Source: Halioglobus sp. (lineage in GTDB: Bacteria; Pseudomonadota; Gammaproteobacteria; Pseudomonadales; Halieaceae). Taken from it: a DNA stretch of 64,000 bases. The stretch spans positions 1 through 64,000 of the forward strand of contig JAGRIH010000043.1 of assembly GCA_020443345.1 (NCBI GenBank), in the 5' to 3' direction. The notes under the pieces are model-generated. The model searched no databases, was not told the origin of the DNA, and was given only the letters and a program-made list of their open reading frames with translations. How positions within the stretch are numbered: the stretch's first letter is position 1; every line of letters starts with the position of its first letter. This document shows positions 34,828 to 42,551 of this stretch, piece after piece. Made by a program: the position numbers and the translations under genes.

Positions 34828-37146
34828 TTACTCTGCGAGCTTGTCTATCGCAGCTTTAATCATGATTATGTTCAGATTTGAATACGTGGGTGAATCCTGG
34901 GTATCCAGTGGATCACTGCCGAACTCATGCTCTTCTCCGTCCGATGCGCCATCGCCGTCGGTATCCGGATTCAACGGATCAGTGCCCAGCGTTCGTTCGA
35001 GATTGTCGTCCAGGCTATCCGAATCAGTGTCCGGGTTTAGTGGATCAGTTTCTCCAGCATCGACAACGCCATTTTCGTTGACGTCTTCTTCAATGTCGGT
35101 CAGACCATCGTTATCATCGTCTGCATCGCAGGCGTCGCCTTCACCATCACCATCAGTATCTTGTTGAGTAGGGTTCGCCACTGAGGGGCAGTTGTCGACG
35201 CTATCGTTGACACCGTCCAGGTCCGTGTCCTGGCTCGGGATAGTTTGTCCATCGAGAGATACTTCTGACAATCCGGCAACCCAATTCTGCAGGGCAGTCG
35301 TCAACAAAGCCACCCCGAACTCATCGGCGTCGAGATAATTGTTGTTCAGTCGGAGAGTTTGTAGAAGTCCCAGGTTAGTCAGCTCATCAGGTACAGCACC
35401 GATGAGCTGATTGTCATTGAGCTGAAGGTCAGTCAGATTGCCCAGACTACCCAGCACCGTGGGTATTGAGCCGCTGAGCTGGTTAGATTGCAGTAGCAGC
35501 TTCGTCAGGTTGACAAGGCTCCCCAGTGCCACAGGTATTTCTCCGGCGAGTTGATTATTATTCAGCCGAAGATCGGTCAGATTACCCAGATTACCCAGTG
35601 CAGTGGGTATTGTGCCGCTGAGCTGGTTATCCGCGAGAAGGAGCTCCTCCAGCAGGGTTAGGTTACCGAGCACCGTGGGTATGGAACCGGTGAGCTGATT
35701 GCTGCCGAGATCCAGCTCCGTCAATTTGCTCAGATTACCCAGCTCCACCGGGATGGTGCCATTGAGCTGATTGTCATTGAGTAACAGTCGCGTCAAATTG
35801 CCCAGATTGCCCAGCCCTGTGGGGATCGAACCGCTAAGCTGGTTGTAATGAAGTAGCAGCTTCGTCAGGTTGCCAAGAGCAGCCAGCTGCGCAGGTATTG
35901 CTCCGCTGAGTTGATTGTTATCGAGCTGAAGCGTCGTCAGATTGACCGGATTAGCCAGCTCGATGGGTATTGGTCCGGTGAGCTGATTGTTACCGAAATC
36001 AAGCCCGGTCAGATTGCTGAGGTTACCCAGTTCAACAGGGATTGGGCCGGTGAGCAGATTATCATTAAGAAAAAGCTCTTGCAGAAGGCTCAGGTTGCCC
36101 AGCTCCACGGGTATCGGACCGCTGAGCTGGTTCGTTCCAAGATCGAGCACCGTCAGGTTGAGAAAGCTGTCTATAGTGCCAAACTCCGCGGGTACGGCAC
36201 CACTGAGCTGATTGTTGTTGAGTGCAAGTTCCGTCAAGGTCCGGAGCTTGTCTAGCCTCACATCACCCAGTATTCCGCTCAGTTGATTGTTGTCCAGACG
36301 AAGCGACAGCAGAGCTTTTGGACCGCGCAGTTCCGGCGGTATGATACCGCTAAGCTGATTGTTCCCCAGATCAAGCTCCTGCATTTTGTCCAATACGCCG
36401 AGCTCAGCGGGTATGGCGCCGGTGAGCTGGTTGTCATTGAGAAGAAGAAAGATCAGCTTGCTTAGATTGCCCAGTTGCGTGGGTATTGAACCGCTGAGCT
36501 GATTGTCATCGAGAACAAGATGGGTCAGCTTGTTTAGATTGCCCAGTTGCGAGGGTATTGAGCCGGTAAGCTGGTTCTCATCGAGTATGAGTCGTTCCAG
36601 GTTGCTTGGATTGCCCAGTTGCGAGGGTATTGAACCGCTGAGCTGATTCCTGGCGAGTATAAGCCGCTCCAGGTTGTTAAGATTACCCAGTTGTGCGGGT
36701 ATTGAACCGCTGAGCTGATTGTTGGCGAGTATAAGCCGCTTCAAGCTGCCGAGATTGCCCAGTTCCGCTGGTATTGAGCCGCTAAGCTGATTTTGATCGA
36801 GTTCAAGCCGATTCATGCTGCTCAGATTGCCCAGCTTGGCAGGGATGGTGCCAGTGAGGTTGTTATCCGGCAGCTCTATACGGCTTACACCCCCCCCTTC
36901 GGTCAAAAGGATAACACCAAACCAGGCGGGATTGGCCGCATCTCCCCAGCCGGAATTATTCGCCCAGTTGGCGCCATCGGTATCATTGTACAGCGCAACC
37001 AGGGCTTCACATTCAAGCGCTGGTATACCCAGGGCCGTCATGCAATCCGCTTTGTTGACCGCCGCATGACTGTTGCCGTTGCAGCAGAAAACCATCGCGA
37101 TGACCAGAGCCAGATTTTTGAGCGATAAATGTCCCGTGTGAAGCAT
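34828..37146 (-). CDS. Secreted plant-type leucine-rich-repeat protein with thrombospondin type-3 repeats
   Basis: A 772-residue exported protein. A signal peptide (LALVIAMVFCCNGNSHA) is followed by an N-terminal capping region with ALVALYNDTDGANW, the usual cap of bacterial LRR proteins of the plant-receptor type. From residue ~88 to ~600 there are about 21 repeats of 23-24 residues with the consensus NxLxGxIPxxLGNLxxLxxLxL. Residues ~625-750 contain calcium-binding Asp-rich type-3 repeats (DTDGDGEGDACD, DTDGDGASDGEE). The C-terminal IKAAIDKLAE has no sorting signal I recognise. Such proteins are thought to bind other cells or surface glycans. It is alone on the minus strand between the phosphoramidate and EPS operons. 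Confidence 0.93.
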   Translation of the reverse strand: MLHTGHLSLKNLALVIAMVFCCNGNSHAAVNKADCMTALGIPALECEALVALYNDTDGANWANNSGWGDAANPAWFGVILLTEGGGVSRIELPDNNLTGTIPAKLGNLSSMNRLELDQNQLSGSIPAELGNLGSLKRLILANNQLSGSIPAQLGNLNNLERLILARNQLSGSIPSQLGNPSNLERLILDENQLTGSIPSQLGNLNKLTHLVLDDNQLSGSIPTQLGNLSKLIFLLLNDNQLTGAIPAELGVLDKMQELDLGNNQLSGIIPPELRGPKALLSLRLDNNQLSGILGDVRLDKLRTLTELALNNNQLSGAVPAEFGTIDSFLNLTVLDLGTNQLSGPIPVELGNLSLLQELFLNDNLLTGPIPVELGNLSNLTGLDFGNNQLTGPIPIELANPVNLTTLQLDNNQLSGAIPAQLAALGNLTKLLLHYNQLSGSIPTGLGNLGNLTRLLLNDNQLNGTIPVELGNLSKLTELDLGSNQLTGSIPTVLGNLTLLEELLLADNQLSGTIPTALGNLGNLTDLRLNNNQLAGEIPVALGSLVNLTKLLLQSNQLSGSIPTVLGSLGNLTDLQLNDNQLIGAVPDELTNLGLLQTLRLNNNYLDADEFGVALLTTALQNWVAGLSEVSLDGQTIPSQDTDLDGVNDSVDNCPSVANPTQQDTDGDGEGDACDADDDNDGLTDIEEDVNENGVVDAGETDPLNPDTDSDSLDDNLERTLGTDPLNPDTDGDGASDGEEHEFGSDPLDTQDSPTYSNLNIIMIKAAIDKLAE
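35330..36885 (-). repeat. Tandem ~72-bp DNA repeats encoding the LRR array
   Basis: Each repeat unit at DNA level is close to 72 bp (24 codons), and adjacent copies are very alike (for example runs of ATTGAACCGCTGAGCTGATT around 36487, 36631 and 36702). Copy number could change by recombination. Two units near the middle (codons for ILGDVRLDKLRTL and EFGTIDSFLNL) are longer or irregular. Confidence 0.8.
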
Positions 37147-37368
37147 CGGTGCAGACCCTACCCTACCCCAAGCGTGTGTTAATCATACTCCAAATCAGAG
37201 ATCTGGTCCTGCAATTTTTTCAGCTGCAAAACTGCGCACCGCGCCACACTTTTCAGGTCGGTAGCAAAGGGTGACGTAACCGAATGGAGGCAGTGCCAGG
37301 CTATCGCTGAGCTGCGCTGCCCGGTGCGGGAAAGGTTGCCGCATAAGATGTTTTCATTGTAGTGGTTA

Positions 37369-38244
37369 CTATTTGTAAGAGCTGTAGAAGTCTGAAAGCT
37401 GGTTGCGAATTTTCTGATCGACATATTCGATATCAGCTACGCCCAGGTAGTCTGTAAAACCGCCTACTTTTCCCCGGCGGGTTTTATAGGATTCGGGATC
37501 GTCGATATTGGTTGGCCTCAGTTTTGGTGAGTTGAAAGAATCGGATTTCTCCAGCTTGCGCATATTATCAAAACTCGCATAGTGAATCGCCTCATTAATA
37601 TGGGCATCACTGACATCCTCCATGCCGAGTATAGCCAGTATGTTTCGCAATTCCCCCAAGGTATCCAGGTGGAGGTTCTCATATTGAACCAGGCAAAATT
37701 CAGAGGGGAGATGCCTGTTATCTGCCCAGATGTTATACCATGTCAGCAGCGTGTCGACGCTTCCCGATTCGGCGCGCAAATAGGCGGATATGTCTTTGTG
37801 AGTGCAACCCTCACGCTTTGTTTCCTGGAAATAGTTCGATACCAGAACGTCTCTCGGATTTCGCACCAGCAGTATGACTTTTTTACCCGCATACTGTGAT
37901 TTGGACTTTTCCAGTTCCGCCGGTTTTTTCCATTGAGGACCTTCGTCATGACTGATGTGTATGCGCGGAATCTCGGGATTTATGGATGCTAAAAATCCGA
38001 TGTTTACGAGGTTGACATCTTCCGGAAGCTGATAGTGAAGTTGTATTACCTTGCCCAGCATAATGCGCAGCCAGGTTCGACCGCATTTTGGAAATGAAAG
38101 CAAGTATGCATCACTTGATTTTGCTATATACCAGCTTCGCACACGGCTCGGCGTTATGGCCTTGATGGCTTTCTTTGCATCTGGTGGCAGCAAAGGTAAC
38201 TTCTGTAAAGCTCGCTTTAAAACCTTGCCGGTTATGGTAGACAC
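37369..38244 (-). CDS. Sulfotransferase 4 (cytosolic-type domain)
   Basis: A 291-residue protein of the sulfotransferase 1-like family. The PAPS loop is LLSFPKCGRTWLRIMLG near residue 48, the 3'-phosphate motif is VILLVRNPRDVLVSNYF, and the C-terminal RRGKVGGFTDYLG matches the RKGxxGDWKN-type motif of this family. The acceptor is unknown. It lies alone on the minus strand, 280 bp from the divergent EPS operon and 220 bp from the LRR gene. This subfamily differs from the other four homologues in the island, so the five are not simple duplications. Confidence 0.9.
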   Translation of the reverse strand: MSTITGKVLKRALQKLPLLPPDAKKAIKAITPSRVRSWYIAKSSDAYLLSFPKCGRTWLRIMLGKVIQLHYQLPEDVNLVNIGFLASINPEIPRIHISHDEGPQWKKPAELEKSKSQYAGKKVILLVRNPRDVLVSNYFQETKREGCTHKDISAYLRAESGSVDTLLTWYNIWADNRHLPSEFCLVQYENLHLDTLGELRNILAILGMEDVSDAHINEAIHYASFDNMRKLEKSDSFNSPKLRPTNIDDPESYKTRRGKVGGFTDYLGVADIEYVDQKIRNQLSDFYSSYK

Positions 38245-38415
38245 TGAGATTTTTGCCTTTGATTGATTTACGATGTCAAATTCAAACGTAAAAGATGTAA
38301 AAACCCGTCAGGGAACACTCTAAACCGTCAAACCCGTTCTTGTACGACAGTGTATCAGAGACCAGACGTTAGCCTAGCCCATGCACTATGATATAGCGAA
38401 ACCATACGGTGCCGA

Positions 38416-38431
38416 CGTGATACAGATCACA
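38416..38431 (+). promoter_or_regulatory. Putative CRP/Vfr-family site upstream of the EPS operon
   Basis: CGTGATACAGATCACA matches the CRP consensus TGTGA-N6-TCACA at 9 of 10 positions. Its centre is at 38423.5. A TATAAT at 38474-38479 would start transcription near 38485, which places the site centre at about -61.5, the classical class I activation position. No -35 hexamer is recognisable at the right distance, as is common for activator-dependent promoters. One or two such matches are expected by chance in a window this long. Confidence 0.4.
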
Positions 38432-38473
38432 GATTGACTGCACCGCCAACCGTGCATATGAAAGAGTTATCGT

Positions 38474-38479
38474 TATAAT
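38474..38479 (+). promoter_or_regulatory. Candidate -10 element of the EPS operon
   Basis: TATAAT, a perfect -10 hexamer, about 45 bp before the ATG of the export gene at 38524. It has no good -35 at 16-18 bp, which fits an activator-dependent start with the CRP-like site centred about 50 bp upstream of it. Confidence 0.4.
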
Positions 38480-38523
38480 ACCTTCCACGTCTCAGGTCTA
38501 TTCAATTTCTTGGGGAGAGTGTC

Positions 38524-39084
38524 ATGCTTGGCTTAAACCTGGACCGACTGTTTGGCATCCTCGTCTTTTCACTCATCTGCACATCGACATTCGGCGCGTC
38601 CTACTTTGTCAATCCCGGCGACGTGCTCAAGATCGACGTGTGGAACGAGGATAGCCTGAGCAGCAAGGTGCTGGTTCGTCCCGATGGCCGCATCAGCCTG
38701 CCTATGGCCGGCGAGATAGATACCAGCAAGAGTACCCCGATGGAGGTGGGCGACAAGATTGCCCGTGCACTGGGCGCTTACATGAAGGACATACCGCAAG
38801 TGGTCGTGTCGCTCGTCGAAGTCTCGGGCAATAAAATCTACGTTATCGGAAAAGTTGCAGAGCCGGGTATGTACACGATATCTTCGGACACCGACGTGAT
38901 GCAGGCGTTGGCCCTGGCGGGCGGTCTGAACGCTTTTGCGGCGGAAAACGAGATCCGTATTCTGCGGCGTAAAGAGGATGGCACGCAATTTGCTATCCCT
39001 TTTGAGTACGCCAAGGTCAAATCCGGAAAAGACTTGGAAAACAACATCCTTCTGCACAGCAGGGACATCGTCGTCGTCCCATAA
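38524..39084 (+). CDS. Short polysaccharide export protein (Wza/GumB/EpsE-like)
   Basis: Outer-membrane or periplasmic export protein of 186 residues with a signal peptide (LFGILVFSLICTSTFG), a poly_export domain (SYFVNPGDVLKIDVWNED, VRPDGRISLPMAGEI) and one SLBB domain (KIYVIGKVAEPGMYTISSDTDVMQALALAGGL). It is the short type that lacks the C-terminal alpha-helical barrel of E. coli Wza, as seen in exosortase-associated EPS loci. No lipobox is visible, so it may not be a lipoprotein. A ribosome binding site GGGGAGAG precedes ATG 38524. First gene of the EPS operon; the beta-barrel gene follows after 26 bp. Confidence 0.92.
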   Translation: MLGLNLDRLFGILVFSLICTSTFGASYFVNPGDVLKIDVWNEDSLSSKVLVRPDGRISLPMAGEIDTSKSTPMEVGDKIARALGAYMKDIPQVVVSLVEVSGNKIYVIGKVAEPGMYTISSDTDVMQALALAGGLNAFAAENEIRILRRKEDGTQFAIPFEYAKVKSGKDLENNILLHSRDIVVVP

Positions 39085-39110
39085 TAACCAGCGCGACGGG
39101 AGACCAGGGC

Positions 39111-40286
39111 ATGACTCACACCGGTACACGATGGCAAACACTGCCGGCGCTGCTTCTGTTGCCGATTGCGGCAGTGACTGGCGCCAGTGAATACTCCCTG
39201 GAATACTCGGTTGAGGCGCGCTACGAATACGACGACAACGTGCGGCTGAGAGCGGACAATGAGATCGATGTATCCGCTGGTAGACTTATTTTACCAGCGA
39301 CACTGACCCGCCGCACCGAGCGGCTTGATGCCTCTTTGATGGGGGAACTCTCTTTTTCTGAATTTAACGAACAGGGCTACAACAGTGATGATCAGAATCT
39401 GCAAGGTGTGGCCACGTATCAGCTGGAGCGCGGTCTGGTAGAGGGCAACGCGGGTTACAAACGCACCTCCACGCTGGATAGTGAGTTCACCGATACGGGT
39501 CGCATAGGCCTCTTTGCCACGCGCAAGGAAATTGCATCGGCTGGCGCTTCCGGGCACCACATGATCACCGAGAGAAATGGCTTCTCCGCCGGTTTCGATT
39601 ACTCGCAGGTGGATTACGACAGTCCAGAGTACCAGAACTACGATTATGTCTCGGGTTATGCCGGCTGGTTACACCAGTGGTCTGAGCGAACCCAACTGTT
39701 GGTCCAGGGCTACGGCTACCGCTACCAGAATGACGTCAGAGAAAAGGTCGAGTCCGACGGACTGGGAGGGCAGCTGGGCTTTAAATCGGACTTTAGCGAA
39801 CAGCTCAGCGCATCACTGTTAGCGGGGTGGGTAGCGACTGATACCACCTACTCATCTCGTCTTCCCGCGACACCCGACGATGACAGTGACGGCAATCTGT
39901 TAGTGGATGGGTCCCTCACCTATAAACAGGAGCGCTACCGGATCAAAGCCACGCTTCGCAGCGGGTCCACGCCAAGCGGTAATGGCTTCGTCCGGATAAC
40001 AGACCAGCTGGATCTGTCCTACCGTTATCAGTGGTCGGATCGCACCCGCCTGAGCCTGGTGCTTATCGCCGGACAAAGCAGCGCTCTGGACAACGATATT
40101 GACAATGACCGTGACTATGCCCGATTGCGGACGCGTGTGGATTATCAGTTTTCCCGCCAATGGTATATCGCGGGTACCTATACCTACAGCTACCAGAAGC
40201 GGGAAAGGGAGAGCGGTACCGCCGACTCAAACGCAGTGTACCTGAGCCTGATTTTTCAGCCGGAAAAATCTGTCTGGTCTCGCTAG
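39111..40286 (+). CDS. Outer-membrane beta-barrel protein (EpsL-like)
   Basis: A 391-residue outer-membrane protein with signal peptide (LPALLLLPIAAVTGAS). The mature part is made of alternating amphipathic strands rich in Tyr, Arg, Gly and Gln (YSVEARYEYDDNVRL; WYIAGTYTYSYQKRER), and it ends with a strand YLSLIFQPEKSVWSR. This matches the beta-barrel family found with PEP-CTERM/exosortase-type EPS loci. It likely forms the outer-membrane conduit together with the short Wza-like protein encoded just upstream. Function of the family is inferred from context. Confidence 0.8.
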   Translation: MTHTGTRWQTLPALLLLPIAAVTGASEYSLEYSVEARYEYDDNVRLRADNEIDVSAGRLILPATLTRRTERLDASLMGELSFSEFNEQGYNSDDQNLQGVATYQLERGLVEGNAGYKRTSTLDSEFTDTGRIGLFATRKEIASAGASGHHMITERNGFSAGFDYSQVDYDSPEYQNYDYVSGYAGWLHQWSERTQLLVQGYGYRYQNDVREKVESDGLGGQLGFKSDFSEQLSASLLAGWVATDTTYSSRLPATPDDDSDGNLLVDGSLTYKQERYRIKATLRSGSTPSGNGFVRITDQLDLSYRYQWSDRTRLSLVLIAGQSSALDNDIDNDRDYARLRTRVDYQFSRQWYIAGTYTYSYQKRERESGTADSNAVYLSLIFQPEKSVWSR

Positions 40287-40593
40287 CGCTCTCCCTGGTT
40301 AGTACACGCTGGAATACAGCCGGGTAACCAGCCAAATAAGTAGGCGATCGCTAGCTTATTGCGCCAACGATGTTCCAGTGCCACCGCACCAGCCCTTTTT
40401 TTGTCCGCCTCCAGCCCGACCACAAAAATAGTCGCTGAAACTGTGATCTATGTCGCACTCGTCGCGGGCATATTTTCATCAATGCTCTATCATAGATTAC
40501 TGAGTGGTACCCACCACTTTTCACTGCTCGGTGTGGCCTTTCGTGAAATTGCCGGGCAGTTGTCGATGCAATCTGCCCTTCAGGAGCGGTAGC
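40287..40593. other. Intergenic region before the WcaJ-like gene
   Basis: Just over 300 bp without a gene. A CRP-like sequence TGTGATCTATGTCGCA (40442-40457, 9 of 10 consensus positions) lies in it, but no promoter stands at a standard distance from it. At its end AGGAG (40582-40586) is the ribosome binding site of the next gene. Confidence 0.4.
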
Positions 40594-40596
40594 GTG
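40585..40596 (+). promoter_or_regulatory. ops-like element overlapping a start codon
   Basis: AGCGGTAGCGTG matches 11 of 12 bases of the RfaH-recruiting ops element GGCGGTAGCGTG. It overlaps the GTG start codon (40594) of the WcaJ-like gene. A true ops element normally sits in an untranslated leader, so this may be chance. Confidence 0.25.
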
Positions 40597-42045
40597 GCTT
40601 TACGCGTCCTCAAACAGTTTCCACAGCTAGGCCCGGCCGGCGGCATCCCGGTGAAGCGCCTGTTTCATTATCACGACACACTCGTGATGAGGGCGCAACT
40701 TTATCTCAGCATCGGTTTTGCCGTGACTGTACTGCTGGGGCTGGCGTATTGGCGCAACGGGGAATTGGGGCAACTGTATCGCCAGCTCGCTATCTTGTGC
40801 GTGCCCATTTTGTGGATTACCTATAAGGCACTGGGTGTTTTCCGTGTAAGTCGCGGCGGCCGATTCGGCGTCGCAAAATTGACCAAAGGATGGGCGGTCG
40901 CTGCGGCGCTGGTGCTGCTGGCGGGATTTGTCACGAAAACTACCGAGGATTTCTCCCGTGTTGTCATCAGTAGCTGGCTGATTATCGGCTACGTTGGGCA
41001 GCTCGTTATCTTCCTGGGACCACTGTTGCTGATACAGAAATACAACCTGCGCATCGGTGAGCCGATACCGACGCTGGTAGTCGGCTCTAACGGATTGGCA
41101 AGGCACCTGGTGACCAGTCTCACCAATAATATCTGGCTGCCCGACAAGGTCGTCGGGGTGGTGAACACCGATGAAAACGGAAAAGACCTGTGGAATTCCT
41201 CCTCCGCACCCTGTCTGGGTAAGGTCGACGATATTGTCAGCGTCATTGCGAACTACAGTATACGCAGAGTGTATATTGCGCTGCCTCTGAGGTCTTCAGC
41301 GATGATAGAGGGCATCTACGAACAGCTTAGCCACAAAAATATCGATATCATCTGGGTTCCGGATATCTTCTCTCTCAACCTGCTCAATCACAGCGTACGG
41401 GAAATTGCCGGATTGCCGCTGTTGAGCCTTTCCGAATCTCCGATGTCCCGAGAGGGCAAGGTCTTCGTCAAAGCGGTTATCGATCGCAGTGTTGCGATCA
41501 TTGTGCTGGTCTTACTGAGCCCACTCATGGCAGCAATAGCCGCTGCCATCAAATATACCTCGCCGGGCCCTGTGTTCTTCAAGCAACAACGTCACGGTTG
41601 GGATGGCCGCGTTATCGAAGTATGGAAGTTCCGCAGCATGTATGTACACCAGGAGGATGAGGGCAAGGTAACTCAGGCCAGCAGAGGCGACGCACGGGTA
41701 ACCCCGATCGGGAGATTCATTCGCCGGTCCTCAATAGATGAACTGCCACAGTTATTCAACGTGCTCAATGGCACAATGTCCCTGGTTGGGCCCCGGCCGC
41801 ATGCTCTGAGACACGATCAATACTACTCCGAGCGAATAAAATCCTATATCAATCGACATCGGATCAAACCGGGCATGACCGGGCTCGCGCAGGTGAACGG
41901 CTGCCGGGGCGAGACCGAACATCTGGAAGATATGGAACAACGGGTTAGATTCGATATTGAGTACATCAATAACTGGACAATCCTGTTAGACCTCCAAATT
42001 CTATTGATGACCCCTTTCTGTTTGTTTTCAAAGGATGTTTACTAG
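40594..42045 (+). CDS. Undecaprenyl-phosphate glycosyl-1-phosphate transferase (WcaJ/EpsB-like)
   Basis: Initiates repeat-unit synthesis by moving a sugar phosphate from UDP-sugar to undecaprenyl phosphate. In 483 residues it has N-terminal membrane helices (LYLSIGFAVTVLLGLAYW, AVAAALVLLAGFVT, WLIIGYVGQLVIFLGPLLLIQ), a central CoA-binding-like Rossmann domain (TLVVGSNGLARHL) and the C-terminal catalytic bac_transf domain (KQQRHGWDGRVIEVWKFRSM, RRSSIDELPQLFNVLNG, VGPRPHAL, KPGMTGLAQVNG). GTG 40594 with AGGAG 7 nt upstream is chosen as start; the open frame begins further upstream without homology. The sugar is probably glucose or galactose. The next 115 bp are non-coding and lead into the ugd remnant. 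Confidence 0.93.
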   Translation: MALRVLKQFPQLGPAGGIPVKRLFHYHDTLVMRAQLYLSIGFAVTVLLGLAYWRNGELGQLYRQLAILCVPILWITYKALGVFRVSRGGRFGVAKLTKGWAVAAALVLLAGFVTKTTEDFSRVVISSWLIIGYVGQLVIFLGPLLLIQKYNLRIGEPIPTLVVGSNGLARHLVTSLTNNIWLPDKVVGVVNTDENGKDLWNSSSAPCLGKVDDIVSVIANYSIRRVYIALPLRSSAMIEGIYEQLSHKNIDIIWVPDIFSLNLLNHSVREIAGLPLLSLSESPMSREGKVFVKAVIDRSVAIIVLVLLSPLMAAIAAAIKYTSPGPVFFKQQRHGWDGRVIEVWKFRSMYVHQEDEGKVTQASRGDARVTPIGRFIRRSSIDELPQLFNVLNGTMSLVGPRPHALRHDQYYSERIKSYINRHRIKPGMTGLAQVNGCRGETEHLEDMEQRVRFDIEYINNWTILLDLQILLMTPFCLFSKDVY

Positions 42046-42159
42046 TCCGGCAGGCTTCCAGATGCCGGGACTTCGTCCGGGCCATAGCGGCATTGCCTTC
42101 GAGCTGTTCTCCGGTGTCTGCCCGAACCTGCACAGGGATAGATTGCTGAGGGCGGGGGT

Positions 42160-42551
42160 CTGCTGGTCAAAATGGACGAGAGCGAGTCGGGTTATATGTG
42201 CGTATAAAGTACGCAGCCAGTTCTTTTGTCGCGATGAAGGTCGTTTCCTGCAGCGAGATAGCCAAGCTGTGCGACCGGGTTGGTCCCGCTGTCGTGGCCT
42301 GCACCCCGTCGGGTGTGAAAAATACTCGCCGCATATACGACCATCTCGACTATGCCGATGGTTCCCCCATTGCGGCAAACACGGCCGATGCTATGGCGAT
42401 CCAAACGGATTGGAACCGGTGTCGGATTTTTTATCCGGCACAGTTGAGAGATATGATGAACAATCCCATCTTCGTCGATCTGCGAAATGTTTATACCCGC
42501 GAGCAGATTGAAAAACGCGGCCTTCGTTATGCGGGTATCGGCAGATCTTGA
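42160..42551 (+). pseudogene. Remnant of UDP-glucose 6-dehydrogenase (ugd) with internal deletion
   Basis: GTG 42198 opens a 117-codon frame that reads KYAASSFVAMKVVSCSEIAKLCDRVG, the central Ugd motif (KYAANAFLATKISFINEIAxLC), and then NPIFVDLRNVYTREQIEKRGLRYAGIGR, the C-terminal Ugd motif. The catalytic-cysteine part and the Rossmann N-terminus are missing, so most of the enzyme has been deleted, with the two pieces fused. Just upstream (42160-42195) the bases encode LLVKMDE, similar to the Ugd stretch before that motif, but in another frame, so a frameshift is also present. The stop overlaps the TTG start of the Wzy gene by 3 bp. It cannot encode a working dehydrogenase. Confidence 0.8.

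Noticed and set aside
35330-36885. Regular DNA repeats as a CRISPR array
   Set aside because: Repeats are 72-bp coding units with no unique spacers; they encode leucine-rich repeats.
40442-40457. CRP-like TGTGATCTATGTCGCA as an activator site
   Set aside because: 9 of 10 match but no promoter at -41.5 or -61.5 distance; such matches occur by chance about once or twice in this length.
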